This document shows positions 26,228 through 35,534 of a stretch of 64,000 nt of DNA, in pieces. The notes under the pieces are model-generated. The model made no database searches. It was not told the DNA's origin and was given only the letters and a program-made list of their open reading frames with translations. The stretch's first letter is position 1, and each line of letters starts with the position of its first letter. Where the stretch lies: positions 124,001 through 188,000 of the forward strand of contig CALUQG010000002.1 in assembly GCA_944322855.1 (NCBI GenBank). The letters run 5' to 3'. The DNA comes from Candidatus Gastranaerophilales bacterium. GTDB lineage: Bacteria > Cyanobacteriota > Vampirovibrionia > Gastranaerophilales > Gastranaerophilaceae. The translations under genes and the position numbers were made by a program.

Positions 26228-27166
26228 TTACACAACAATTCTTTTTAAATCGAGAGCATCAATTGTATCATAAATTTTTTGTTTGTATTTATCTGCAACT
26301 TTCTCTCCGACAAAAGCACCAACAGATAAGGCAACAAATAATGCAGGATATTTTATTAAAGGTTTTTTATTCTTAACCGCAATACTCATTGCTGACACAA
26401 AAATTGTCGGAATAAGAGAGTTTGCAAGAAGTTCATAAGTTGTTTTCTTGAGTTTGTTATGATACCCCTTCGTGTCAGCAACATTAAAACCGGTCAAAGC
26501 CATCATAGGTTTTTCCATAACTTTTAAATTTGAATAATCCGTAAGTGTCACAAGCATCCTATTTGCTGTGGCAACAGCAAAATCAGCACCTGGACTAAAT
26601 TTAGAAAAAACTTTGCTGTTTTTGAAATAGCCGTTTTCTTCTTTTTCGGTGTTACTGTTTTGAACTGGTGCTGCAGCCTTTTGATTTGCTTCATCGTTTT
26701 CACTTGAAAACGGAGGCTTTGAAAATACGTACTTATGCATAAACTCATTTGAATAAACTGCCCCCAAAACACCTGCAAACATATTTATTGTTCCGGCGAT
26801 AGATTCTTTTACAATATATTCAGTATATTCTATAAACTTTTCGGTCTTTGCTATTGTATTTTTATTTGTGGACACAGGTGTTTTTTTTAATTTTGCAAGC
26901 AATTTATGAATACCACTAAGAAATAAATTAAAAAAGCTGGTATTGCAAAAGGCTTTTGTTAATGGACTGACAAGTGCAAAAGAAGCTACAGAGCCTGCTA
27001 AAATAGCTGTATCTTTTAACAATATTTTGCTTTTTCGCTCAGGTTTTGCCTTCTGGTAATCCTGATAAGTTTTGTATGCACCTATTCCGACAAACACTGA
27101 CGGGCCGAGGAACCTCGGACTGGTAAAAAAGCTTGTTATAGGTTTTTTGATTGCACCCGGTCTCAT
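26228..27166 (-). CDS. Unknown multi-span membrane protein
   Basis: The 312-residue product has 4-5 hydrophobic segments (near 18-30, 49-70, 127-145, 250-268 and 272-288) separated by basic and polar loops; the loop at about 155-185 is Asn/Glu-rich. No family is recognised. The layout (basic start, paired spans, lysine-rich end) recalls the unknowns at 645-1930. There is no good ribosome site before the ATG. Confidence 0.55.
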   Translation of the reverse strand: MRPGAIKKPITSFFTSPRFLGPSVFVGIGAYKTYQDYQKAKPERKSKILLKDTAILAGSVASFALVSPLTKAFCNTSFFNLFLSGIHKLLAKLKKTPVSTNKNTIAKTEKFIEYTEYIVKESIAGTINMFAGVLGAVYSNEFMHKYVFSKPPFSSENDEANQKAAAPVQNSNTEKEENGYFKNSKVFSKFSPGADFAVATANRMLVTLTDYSNLKVMEKPMMALTGFNVADTKGYHNKLKKTTYELLANSLIPTIFVSAMSIAVKNKKPLIKYPALFVALSVGAFVGEKVADKYKQKIYDTIDALDLKRIVV

Positions 27167-27327
27167 TAATTCTATCTATTCTATCTCTATATATGTTGCA
27201 TATATTACTAAACTGCTGAATATATTTTTTTGTCAGTCTCAACAAAATTTTAATGTAAAGAAATGTAACAGTATATACTCATGTCTGCAATTTTGAAGTT
27301 TGTATATACTTTATATATATGTAAGCA

Positions 27328-27470
27328 TTAAATAAACAAAATCGAGAAAACAAATAAACAATTTCAAATAAGACGAGACTTTCACACTATCAAACACTAA
27401 CCTACCTAACTTCCTAACCTTCCCTTCCTATTAAAAGTATTGCTCTAAGTTAAATTAGAGCTTTTTTTTT
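27328..27470 (+). ncRNA. Candidate small RNA with a C/U-rich segment
   Basis: The 393-base gap between two minus-strand genes has no plus-strand ORF, yet a strong plus-strand terminator ends at 27470. A possible promoter is TTGAAG (27293-27298), 17 bases, TATATG (27316-27321). The predicted ~143-base RNA holds a purine-poor stretch (27371-27432) with CCTAACC, CCTTCCC and TTCCT, complementary to Shine-Dalgarno-like sequences. A regulator acting by pairing is inference. Confidence 0.35.
27442..27470 (+). terminator. Strong plus-strand terminator with no gene before it
   Basis: Perfect 7-base stem GCTCTAA/TTAGAGC, 6-base loop and nine T residues. It has a T run on the plus strand only. Confidence 0.75.
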
Positions 27471-27472
27471 GC

Positions 27473-27499
27473 AAAAAAAAAGGGAGCGATTTATGCTCC
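27473..27499 (-). terminator. Terminator of the AMIN-domain gene
   Basis: On the minus strand GGAGC-ataaatc-GCTCC is followed by C and nine T residues. Confidence 0.75.
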
Positions 27500-27559
27500 G
27501 CATATTGTTGAGTATCGTCTAATTTAAGTTAGGTTAGTTAGTTTTCACTCTCTCTATTT

Positions 27560-28813
27560 TTATACTCTGGACATTTGAGCTTTTCTCAAATTATCCTTTA
27601 AACCCTTTGCAAGATCTGATCTTCCGCTATTTTCATAAATTTTTGTTATTGATTCTAAAAATTTCATACTATCCAAATCTGATTGTTGAGAAGGTGCTTG
27701 TCTATGGCTGCCTGAAATAGGCTGATTACCTCCAATTGACATATTAATTGCCGGTTTTTGAGACTGATTTAGCTTAGGCAAAACAGGTGACATAGGCGAA
27801 TTAACTTTATTATTCAACACATTCTGTTTGAGTGGTGCTGACATATTGTTTACAGGCTGTGCACTCAGGGTTTGTTTTTTAATAGGACTGCTTGATGAAG
27901 ACAACGGCTTTCTTCTGGCAATACCTGATATTCCGTTAGTGACAGTATTAGCCGTTATATAAGGATTTTTCTGACTTTGTTGGTAAGCTTTCATTCCATA
28001 TCCTGCTTTTGTCGCTGGCAATCTGGTTTGAGAAGCTTTACTCAAATTCATATTACCTGCAAGATTTCTATTTATATCTATTTCTCTGTCAAGATTTGCT
28101 CTTGAAGTAAGACCGATTGTTCTTTCAGGTTTAACGGAACCCTGTTTTTTATTTGACTTGAACATAAATGCACCGATTATAAGAATAATGCCAACAACCG
28201 TTGCAAGGTTTATATCACCGTGCAGTGCATTGTTCAAATGATTTGCTGCAGATTTAATATATCTTTTTACGGAAAGCAGCATTTCTTTTGTTATGTGCAT
28301 TTGTGTAAGAACTTCATTCAATTTAGGGTTTGAAGTTTGAGATTCATCTTCTTCAACAAAATTATCAGGATTATATACAGGTGAATAGCTTGATACCGGA
28401 GCATTAAGCTTAATAGACTGATTAACCGGAGCAGGCACTGCTGGGATATCAGTTTTTAAAGTTTCAAAAGAAATTTTGCTGTTAGCAATATCTTTGCCTT
28501 TAAAAGTAATTTTTATATCGTTTTTTGATGCAGGAGATATTGTTACATTGTCTATATTTGCAACATTATTATAAACAGTATTCAAATTTTCTGAGGCTGC
28601 AACATCTTTAAGTTCAATAGACATTTTGTCAGGAGAAGATATTATTTTCTTCATTTGTGCTGCTTCTTCTGTTTTCAGCACAATCCCGTATCCGGAATCC
28701 ATTGAATTTATTTCGACCTCAGAAAGCGTATTTGCGTACACACCAGAAAAGCCGGTGCAAACAATCAACGCAGTTAAAGATAATTTTGTAGCAAATTTCA
28801 CGATACTTCTCAT
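27560..28813 (-). CDS. Secreted AMIN-like-domain protein with one membrane span and a long tail
   Basis: The ATG at 28813 is preferred over a TTG 12 bases earlier. It has a signal peptide (~1-27, ending VYA), an AMIN-like beta domain (about 30-120: SGYGIVLKTEE, PDKMSIELKDV, VTISPASKNDIKITFKG), a linker, one membrane span (about 200-218) with basic residues after it, and a ~200-residue Ser/Asn/Gln-rich tail. AMIN domains localise envelope proteins to peptidoglycan. A FliO-like or envelope scaffold role is possible, but no motif decides it. Confidence 0.5.
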   Translation of the reverse strand: MRSIVKFATKLSLTALIVCTGFSGVYANTLSEVEINSMDSGYGIVLKTEEAAQMKKIISSPDKMSIELKDVAASENLNTVYNNVANIDNVTISPASKNDIKITFKGKDIANSKISFETLKTDIPAVPAPVNQSIKLNAPVSSYSPVYNPDNFVEEDESQTSNPKLNEVLTQMHITKEMLLSVKRYIKSAANHLNNALHGDINLATVVGIILIIGAFMFKSNKKQGSVKPERTIGLTSRANLDREIDINRNLAGNMNLSKASQTRLPATKAGYGMKAYQQSQKNPYITANTVTNGISGIARRKPLSSSSSPIKKQTLSAQPVNNMSAPLKQNVLNNKVNSPMSPVLPKLNQSQKPAINMSIGGNQPISGSHRQAPSQQSDLDSMKFLESITKIYENSGRSDLAKGLKDNLRKAQMSRV

Positions 28814-28959
28814 TTTATTTTCCAATACTCCCCAAATAGGTTTTACTCAACTTAGACAAGACTTTTATTTTGTAACTCAATAATATCTTTTCGGAAATTG
28901 AAAAACATCAATCAGCAGGTTTAAAGTAAATAACTTTTATATAGACCATATGGTTAATA

Positions 28960-28989
28960 TTGAGCTTGACTCTGTTTTGTAAGTATAAG
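28960..28989 (+). promoter_or_regulatory. Candidate promoter for ffh
   Basis: TTGAGC (28960-28965), 18 bases, TATAAG (28984-28989). A consensus TTGACA at 28999 has no matching -10 and is not favoured. Confidence 0.35.
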
Positions 28990-29036
28990 AAAATGATATT
29001 GACATACAAAATTGATAAATAAAGGCTTGGAGGGAT

Positions 29037-30413
29037 ATGTTTGACTCGCTTTCAGATAAATTACAGGAAATAATAAGAAAAACATCAGGAACATATAAAC
29101 TTACTGAAGAAAACATGTCAGATGCTCTTCGTGAGATAAGAAGAGCACTTTTGGAAGCAGATGTTAACCTTCGTGTAGTAAAAGCTTTTGTTGCTTCAAT
29201 AAGAGAACGCGCAGAAGGTGAAAAAGTAGTTCAGGGTGTTGATCCTGCCCAACAGCTGATTAAAATAGTCAATGACGAACTTGTAAAATTGTTAGGCGGT
29301 CACAATGAGCCTCTAAAACTTGACGGACACCCCTCTGTAATAATGATGCTCGGGCTTCAAGGGTCAGGTAAAACGACTTCTAGTGCAAAGCTTGCAGTTA
29401 AATTAAAAAAAGAAGGGAAAAATCCTCTGCTTGTTGCCTGTGATGTATATAGACCGGCTGCAATTGCACAATTAAAAACCCTCGGACAGCAAATTGAAAC
29501 AGAGGTTTTTTCAATAGATAATTGCAATGACGTACAAAAAATTGCACAGGAAGCAATAGATTATGCAAAAAACAACGGATATAATGTAGTAATTCTTGAT
29601 ACTGCAGGCCGTTTACAAATAGATACGCAAATGATGGCAGAGCTTCTTATTCTGGACAGAGTTTTACATCCGCAGGAGAAACTTCTTGTTATTGATGCAA
29701 TGACAGGTCAAGAAGCTGTAAATGTAGCAGAGAATTTCAATGCACAGCTTGAAATAACTGGTCTTGTTCTTACAAAATTGGACGGTGATTCCAGAGGCGG
29801 TGCAGCTTTGAGTGTTGTTTATTGCACACAAAAGCCGATAAAATTGACCGGAACTGGCGAAAAAATCGATGCTTTGCAAGATTTTTACCCTGACAGAATG
29901 GCGACTAGAATTCTCGGAATGGGAGATATTGTTTCGCTCGTTGAAAAAGCACAGGAAAACTTTGATGCGAAGCAGGCTCAAGAGCTAGAAAAGAAAATGA
30001 GAAAAGCTGAGTTTTCTTATAATGACTTTCTCGGTATGCAAAAACAGATGAAAAATCTTGGATCTATTGACCAAATTCTGGGTATGCTGCCTATTCCGGG
30101 TTTGAAGAAAGATGACAGACAGACAATCGCTCACGAAGGAGAAAAACAGCTAAAAAGAATTGAAGCATTTATACAAAGTATGACGCCTGAGGAAAGGGAC
30201 AATCCTTCTATAATCAATTCCAGCAGAAAAAAACGTATTGCAAAAGGCTGCGGAATGGAACTCCATGAAATAAATCAATTCATCAACCAGTTTGACCAGA
30301 TGAGACAAATGATGAAGGGATTTTCAAAAATTTCCGACAAAATGAAATCCGGCAAAATGAAAATGCCAAAACTTCCAAAAGGTTTTGGAGGAAAAAGCAA
30401 GCTTCCTTTTTAA
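29037..30413 (+). CDS. ffh: Signal recognition particle GTPase
   Basis: The 458-residue product targets nascent membrane proteins to FtsY and SecYEG. It has the helical N domain (1-95), the G domain with GLQGSGKT (106-113), DTAGR and TKLDGD, and a methionine-rich M domain (about 300-458: MQKQMKNLGS, GCGMELHEINQFINQFDQMRQMM) that binds signal sequences and 4.5S RNA. GGAGGG precedes the ATG. Confidence 0.97.
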   Translation: MFDSLSDKLQEIIRKTSGTYKLTEENMSDALREIRRALLEADVNLRVVKAFVASIRERAEGEKVVQGVDPAQQLIKIVNDELVKLLGGHNEPLKLDGHPSVIMMLGLQGSGKTTSSAKLAVKLKKEGKNPLLVACDVYRPAAIAQLKTLGQQIETEVFSIDNCNDVQKIAQEAIDYAKNNGYNVVILDTAGRLQIDTQMMAELLILDRVLHPQEKLLVIDAMTGQEAVNVAENFNAQLEITGLVLTKLDGDSRGGAALSVVYCTQKPIKLTGTGEKIDALQDFYPDRMATRILGMGDIVSLVEKAQENFDAKQAQELEKKMRKAEFSYNDFLGMQKQMKNLGSIDQILGMLPIPGLKKDDRQTIAHEGEKQLKRIEAFIQSMTPEERDNPSIINSSRKKRIAKGCGMELHEINQFINQFDQMRQMMKGFSKISDKMKSGKMKMPKLPKGFGGKSKLPF

Positions 30414-30440
30414 TAAAAATAAAAAAAAGTTATACAATAA

Positions 30441-30467
30441 AAAATGCGGTTTCTAACCGCATTTTTT
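30441..30467. terminator. Bidirectional terminator between ffh and infC
   Basis: AAAATGCGGTT and AACCGCATTTT pair around a 4-base loop, with T runs on both strands, between converging genes. Confidence 0.85.
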
Positions 30468-30492
30468 ATTATTTGCTTATGTTTTATAAAGT

Positions 30493-31035
30493 TTAATTTG
30501 ATGGAGCAAGAATGATAATCAAGTTTCTGCCTTCCATAGAGGGCTTTTTCTCAACATTGATAGGCTCACCTTCCAGATCAGTCAAAAATCTGTTTGCAAG
30601 ATCAAAAGCCAGTTCTGTATGCTGCATTTCTCGCCCACGAAGCATAATGACAATTTTAACTTTATCGCCCTGAGCAATGAATTTCTTAATATTTTTAATT
30701 CTTACATTATAATCGTGTACATCAATTTTATAGCGTATTTTTATTTCTTTAATTTCAACTGTATGTTGTTTTTTCTTTGCTTCTTTGGCTTTTTTTTCAA
30801 GTTCATATTTATATTTCCCGTAGTTCATAATCTTTGCAACTGGGGGATTTTGATTCGGAGAAACAATTACAAGGTCTAAATCCTTTTCGTCTGCCATTCT
30901 CTGTGCTTCTGAAGTAGGAATAACACCAAAATTTTCGCCTTCACTACCTATTAATCTAACTTCTTTGCTTCTAATATTTCTGTTAATTAAGGCCTGCTGT
31001 TCTCTATCTCTGCCGCCTGAAAAATCTCTGCTAAT
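30493..31035 (-). CDS. infC: Translation initiation factor IF-3
   Basis: The ~180-residue product keeps the 30S free and checks start codons. It has the N domain (VRLIGSEGENFGVIPTSEAQ), a lysine-rich linker and the C domain (EIKIRYKIDVHDYNVR, LRGREM, MEGRNLIIILAP). An ATG at 31041 lies only one base after AAAGGAG, too close; the AUU at 31035 is 7 bases after it. IF-3 genes of other bacteria use AUU for self-control, and the product would then begin like B. subtilis IF-3 (MSRDF against MSKDF). I therefore favour AUU. No rpmI or rplT follows. Confidence 0.93.
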   Translation of the reverse strand: MSRDFSGGRDREQQALINRNIRSKEVRLIGSEGENFGVIPTSEAQRMADEKDLDLVIVSPNQNPPVAKIMNYGKYKYELEKKAKEAKKKQHTVEIKEIKIRYKIDVHDYNVRIKNIKKFIAQGDKVKIVIMLRGREMQHTELAFDLANRFLTDLEGEPINVEKKPSMEGRNLIIILAPSN

Positions 31036-31067
31036 AATCATTCTCCTTTATTACGCTACTATCAAAT

Positions 31068-31097
31068 ATTTTAGTGCGCTAAATATCGAAATGTCAA
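31068..31097 (-). promoter_or_regulatory. Promoter for infC
   Basis: Consensus TTGACA (31097-31092), 18 bases and TAAAAT (31073-31068) on the minus strand. Confidence 0.6.
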
Positions 31098-31147
31098 CAA
31101 GAATACGCAGTATAGATTATGTATAAGTATTTACGTATTAAAAACAA

Positions 31148-31966
31148 CTATAAATTGTCATCTTCAAAGCCTGGAGAACGGGACGGAAGGTTTGCGTACC
31201 CAGGATTTGCAAAGACAGTTTTCTTTATAAATTTATTTGTATAATTACCTTTTATAAAGAGTTTTTTCAAAGTATTTTCTCTTATGACAAGCGGATGGAT
31301 ACTGTCATTATATTTTGGATCTTTTTCAGATAGCTGAGTCCAAACAGCAGCTTCAAGAGTCCAGGCATAAGTTTCTTCATTCAATGAATTAAATTCATCT
31401 TGATGCAGTGCCTCATGCGCCAGAACAGCAGCAAGTGCCGGTGCTGGTGCATCTTGATGTTTTTTGTTTATATAAATGTATAATTTTTCTTTCTTTTTCC
31501 ATCCAAGCGCATCATAGTTTGTGTATGCCTGACCGAATTTGCTTAAATCTTCAAAGGCTATAAATATAGGCTCTGATGTCAAATTGTTGCCCATAATTGC
31601 GCGTCTTGAAAAATCAGCAAGTCCGCCTTTCATTACCTCTAAAGCTTCCATTATCCTTTCTTCTTTTGTTACTTTTTTGTATGTTTTTTTCAACTGATCA
31701 ATTCGTTCTTTTTGTTCTTTCGAAATAGGATTACCATTTTTGTCAGTATATAATTCAAATTTTTTCTTTTTTGTTTCATTTTTAGATTCTTTTTTAACTT
31801 CAATTTTGGAAGGCTGTGAAGGAGAAACTTTTTGAACCGCATTGTCAGGCAATACCAGAGGCTTTAACTTTGGCGGTTGATTTTCTGCAGCAAAAGAACT
31901 ATTACACAATAAAAAGCTTACTGCTGATAATACTATTAATTTTTTAAAAAACTTTTTCTTTTCCAA
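31148..31966 (-). CDS. Secreted zincin-like putative metalloprotease
   Basis: I place the start at a TTG (31966) 7 bases after GACGGG, giving MEKKKFFKK and a signal peptide ending SFA; an earlier TTG at 31987 has no ribosome site. After a Lys/Pro-rich linker (30-100) comes a helical domain holding LAHEALH (HExxH at 184-188) and, 9-10 residues on, paired glutamates in NEETYAW (197-198), as in gluzincin-like sites. This suggests a zinc peptidase in the periplasm or outside. The family is not recognised and activity is untested. Confidence 0.55.
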   Translation of the reverse strand: MEKKKFFKKLIVLSAVSFLLCNSSFAAENQPPKLKPLVLPDNAVQKVSPSQPSKIEVKKESKNETKKKKFELYTDKNGNPISKEQKERIDQLKKTYKKVTKEERIMEALEVMKGGLADFSRRAIMGNNLTSEPIFIAFEDLSKFGQAYTNYDALGWKKKEKLYIYINKKHQDAPAPALAAVLAHEALHQDEFNSLNEETYAWTLEAAVWTQLSEKDPKYNDSIHPLVIRENTLKKLFIKGNYTNKFIKKTVFANPGYANLPSRSPGFEDDNL

Positions 31967-32245
31967 TATTAAACCCGTCCATCTCAACTGATATAAAGAT
32001 TTCTGTAAATCTTATAAAACATTATTAATTATTATTTTTATGATATCAAATTTCTTTATTTTTGTGAAAAGTTTTGTTAAGCATAAACAAAGCTTTGTAT
32101 ATGAAAAACAAAAAATTTATTAAGATACATAATATAACAATAATACTGAAACTATCTTGTTAAGTTATTGATTTATATTATAAAATCACAAACAAGTTCT
32201 GATGAACAAAATAGCTATGTTCACAAACATTATACGTATTATATT

Positions 32246-33397
32246 TTAGATATTTTTGAAACAATCAAATATGTCTTTTACAAGAATATTATCAAACCAA
32301 TTTTTATCAGGCTCAGGAGTATATGTTCCATTATTACGATATTTAATGTTGGTTCTTATCATATTAGCATATTCTGTCATTTGTTCTCTAAGTTTATTTT
32401 TTAACTGTTCAATTTCTTTGGCATCTGTGACATCTACATATTTATCCAATTTTTCATCATATACTTGGCACAAATCTTTTTTACCCTTTGTAAATGAAAA
32501 ATGGTAGGCTTTTTTCGGGGAGTAGTGAAATTGAGGTAAAGAATCTCTACCGAATATTGCATATATATTTTGTTCACCGGGGACTGACGCAAATTGAGCG
32601 TATTTTGACTCGCCAACAAATTCACGTGTTTCTTTAGGTGTTTCTACACGTGTTTTTGTCTTTTCTATAAATGAATTGCCTTTCATCATAAAAGAAGGTT
32701 TTCCGTCAACAAATTTTGTATATTTTAATTCGCTTCCTGCGTCTACAATAAAATCCAGATCTTTTTTACCAGGTAAAGAAAATATTGTTTTCGTTCTCGA
32801 ATAAGCTTTATCTGGTCTTTTAATCTCAATTATATTGCGCCCATCTATAACTGAACGTTTTAAATATCCTTCCTCTAACTGTAATCCGTTGTCAGGTTTA
32901 TAGACTTTTGACTCTATTTTCTGTAATTTGCCGGTGTCAGAATAAGAATATTTTTTTACTATATTAGTTTCAAATGCATTTCCCATAGCAGGTTCATAAG
33001 AATATCCTGAGGATTTTGATTGGATAAGTTTTCCGTTCAAATATTCAAGGGAAACATTTTTTCCTGAATTTGCGGTATAGGATATAGTTCCTGTAAATTT
33101 CTCACCGTTATTCAAAACGGCTTCACCTTTTTGGAGTTTACCGATATTTTTAAACTCTGCAAGATTAATATCTTTTGTAAGGGTTTCAGAACCTGCCGCA
33201 GGTTTTATTTTTACTTTGCCTTTTGTTGCGAGATAAATGCCTGCTGCAGCGAGTGCTATCAATCCGGTTCCTATTGCAACTTTTGCCGTAGTTGAGAGCT
33301 TCTGTTCTTTTTTATTTTCTATAGGCTCTGTAACAGGTTTTAACTGACTTTTAAAGTTTACACTGTTTGGATAACGGCTGTTTACGTTCGCTAACAT
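32246..33397 (-). CDS. Unknown single-span protein with N-terminal NFKS motif
   Basis: The 383-residue product has a polar start with NFKS (14-17), close to the SFKG motif seen elsewhere, one membrane span (about 38-58, KVAIGTGLIALAAAGIYLAT), and then a large beta-rich region of repeat-like strands (FTGTISYTANSGKNVSLEYLNGKLI, YLKRSVIDGRNIIEIKRP). Such strand-turn repeats recall MORN-like or antitoxin-like repeat proteins, but I cannot assign it. About 200 bases of non-coding DNA lie before it and 250 after it, with nothing recognised apart from the msbA promoter. Confidence 0.55.
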   Translation of the reverse strand: MLANVNSRYPNSVNFKSQLKPVTEPIENKKEQKLSTTAKVAIGTGLIALAAAGIYLATKGKVKIKPAAGSETLTKDINLAEFKNIGKLQKGEAVLNNGEKFTGTISYTANSGKNVSLEYLNGKLIQSKSSGYSYEPAMGNAFETNIVKKYSYSDTGKLQKIESKVYKPDNGLQLEEGYLKRSVIDGRNIIEIKRPDKAYSRTKTIFSLPGKKDLDFIVDAGSELKYTKFVDGKPSFMMKGNSFIEKTKTRVETPKETREFVGESKYAQFASVPGEQNIYAIFGRDSLPQFHYSPKKAYHFSFTKGKKDLCQVYDEKLDKYVDVTDAKEIEQLKNKLREQMTEYANMIRTNIKYRNNGTYTPEPDKNWFDNILVKDIFDCFKNI

Positions 33398-33529
33398 ATC
33401 ATTTTCTCTTACACTTTATTACCTAAATTTAACAAAACATAAAAGAAAAAATTATTGTCTAAATATTACAAAATTTTAAGAAAAATAGTTGTAAAAAACG
33501 GAAATCCCAAATACCCAAAAATATATTCC

Positions 33530-33566
33530 TGATATAATATTATTCTAGCAGCCGGCATGACTGCTC
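33530..33566 (+). promoter_or_regulatory. Extended -10 promoter and leader hairpin of msbA
   Basis: TGATATAAT (33530-33538) is an extended -10. A small stem AGCAG/CTGCT (33547-33566) lies in the ~55-base leader before AAGGGAC and the ATG. Confidence 0.5.
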
Positions 33567-33597
33567 TGTATAAATCGGGTAAATAAAAAGGGACTAT

Positions 33598-35424
33598 ATG
33601 AAATTAAGTAACACGACTGCAAAAAACTCTTTTAAATACGGCTGGCTTTTGTCCAGAATTTGGCCTTATATAAAACCGTATATGTTCAGGATAATATGCG
33701 GATTTGCAATTGCAATACCTTTAGGTTTACTTGATGGCATAACTGCATTTGCACTGAAACCTTTTATGGATTATGTGGTCGGAAAACAAGACTGGGTGTT
33801 TCATATTTTAGGTCATGAATATACGCTTACCTGGCAGCTTTTTGCATTTTTAATACCTTTTGGTGTTGTACTTTTTGCAGGCTTTCAAGGTCTTTTGAGA
33901 TACTTAAATGATTATATATCAGCATGGACAAGTCAAAAAATTACAAACGATGTAAAAATGGATCTTTTTCACAAATTAATATATATGGATCCGCAGTTTT
34001 ATGATGAAAACCCTTCCGGGATAATTATTACAAGATATATGAGCGACCCTCAGACTGCATCTGCCGGTATTGTTGAACAAATAAAAACTATTACAACAAG
34101 TTTGTTTGGAGCACTCGGGCTTATCGGAGTAATGTTATACAGTTCCTGGAAGCTTGCTTTTATCGGTGTTCTTGTTTTGTGTATAGCGTTTATTCCGGTA
34201 GCTTTAATCAGAAAAAGAATAAAAGCGGCTTCTAACAAAAATATGGTTATCGGCGGTAATATTACAACAAATATCAACGAAACATATAACGGCAACAAAG
34301 TTATGGCGGCCTATGAACTGCAAAACAGGCAGGAAGAATACTTTAGAAACCAGATTATAGCTTCTTTTAATGTAAATATGTCTTTGACAAAAAGAGCTGC
34401 CTGGATGAGCCCTCTTATGTATCTTATCGCATCATGCGGCATTGCCACAGTTTTGGGATACGGAACTCATTTGATTACATCAGGTCAAATGACAGCAGGA
34501 AGTTTTGCTTCTTTTGTAACATCTCTGCTTCTTTTATACAAACCTGTAAAAACTCTCGGCGGTACTTTGACAGGTATCCAGAACATATTTGTTGCAATGG
34601 GCAGGGTTTTTGAGCTGTTTGATTTGAAACCTGCTATTCAAGACAGTCCAAATGCAATCGATATGGACGATTTACATAGCAACATACAATTCGAAAATGT
34701 ATGTTTTGAATATCTGCCTGATCAGCCGGTGTTAAAAAATCTTTCACTAAATGTTAACAGAAATGAAACTTTGGCTATTGTCGGCAATTCCGGCGGCGGA
34801 AAATCTACACTTGTTAACCTTATACCGAGATTTTATGACATAAAATCAGGCTCGATTAAAATAGACGGCACAGATATAAGAGATATTTCACTCAGTTCAT
34901 TGCGCCGCAACATAGCAATGGTATTTCAGGACAACTTCCTTTTTACAGGCACTATCAGAGAAAATATAATGATGGGCAATCCTGATGCAACTGAAGAAGA
35001 ACTTAATCAAGCTATAGAATCTGCTCACCTTCAAGAGATGATTGCAGAGCTTCCCGATGGAATTGAAACTTTGCTTGGAGAAAGAGGATTGACCCTCTCG
35101 GGCGGTCAAAGACAACGTGTTGCAATTGCAAGGGCAATGATAAAAAACACTCCTATTGTCATTCTTGATGAAGCCACATCTGCTCTTGACAACAAATCGG
35201 AAGCAATTGTACAAAAAGCTCTGGATAATTTAATCCAAAACAAAACAGTATTTGTTATTGCTCACCGTTTATCAACAATCAAAAATGCTGACAGGATTGC
35301 AGTAATTAACGAAGGTGAACTTGTTGAATTGGGCAACCATGACGAGCTGATGTCAATTGAAAACGGTCAGTACAAAGCTCTTTATGAAATGCAGTTTAAA
35401 AAACAAGAAGAGCTTGTCGTATAA
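33598..35424 (+). CDS. msbA: MsbA-type lipid A/glycolipid ABC exporter
   Basis: The 608-residue half-transporter has a six-span membrane domain (about 20-330) fused to an ATPase domain. Walker A is GNSGGGKST (396-404); LSGGQRQRVAIARA and VILDEATSALD follow, and the H-loop IAHRLST is intact. By family it flips lipid A-core across the inner membrane; the waaA gene supports this. Other multidrug half-transporters look alike, so the substrate is inferred. Confidence 0.85.
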   Translation: MKLSNTTAKNSFKYGWLLSRIWPYIKPYMFRIICGFAIAIPLGLLDGITAFALKPFMDYVVGKQDWVFHILGHEYTLTWQLFAFLIPFGVVLFAGFQGLLRYLNDYISAWTSQKITNDVKMDLFHKLIYMDPQFYDENPSGIIITRYMSDPQTASAGIVEQIKTITTSLFGALGLIGVMLYSSWKLAFIGVLVLCIAFIPVALIRKRIKAASNKNMVIGGNITTNINETYNGNKVMAAYELQNRQEEYFRNQIIASFNVNMSLTKRAAWMSPLMYLIASCGIATVLGYGTHLITSGQMTAGSFASFVTSLLLLYKPVKTLGGTLTGIQNIFVAMGRVFELFDLKPAIQDSPNAIDMDDLHSNIQFENVCFEYLPDQPVLKNLSLNVNRNETLAIVGNSGGGKSTLVNLIPRFYDIKSGSIKIDGTDIRDISLSSLRRNIAMVFQDNFLFTGTIRENIMMGNPDATEEELNQAIESAHLQEMIAELPDGIETLLGERGLTLSGGQRQRVAIARAMIKNTPIVILDEATSALDNKSEAIVQKALDNLIQNKTVFVIAHRLSTIKNADRIAVINEGELVELGNHDELMSIENGQYKALYEMQFKKQEELVV

Positions 35425-35479
35425 TTTTAAGATAAAAATTTAAAAATTTTTACAATCTTTAACTACCACTATACGGCAA

Positions 35480-35508
35480 TTCATTTTTGTTTGATAATAA
35501 TTTATACT
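35480..35508 (+). promoter_or_regulatory. Candidate promoter for the rubredoxin-flavodiiron operon
   Basis: TTCATT (35480-35485), 17 bases, TATACT (35503-35508); the -35 is weak. Confidence 0.4.
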
Positions 35509-35534
35509 GCTCAGGTAAATAAAAGGAGCAAAAA

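Noticed and set aside
27300-27330. CRISPR leader or repeat array in the AT-rich gap
   Set aside because: No repeat-spacer pattern is present and no cas gene is seen; the repeats are simple TATA runs.
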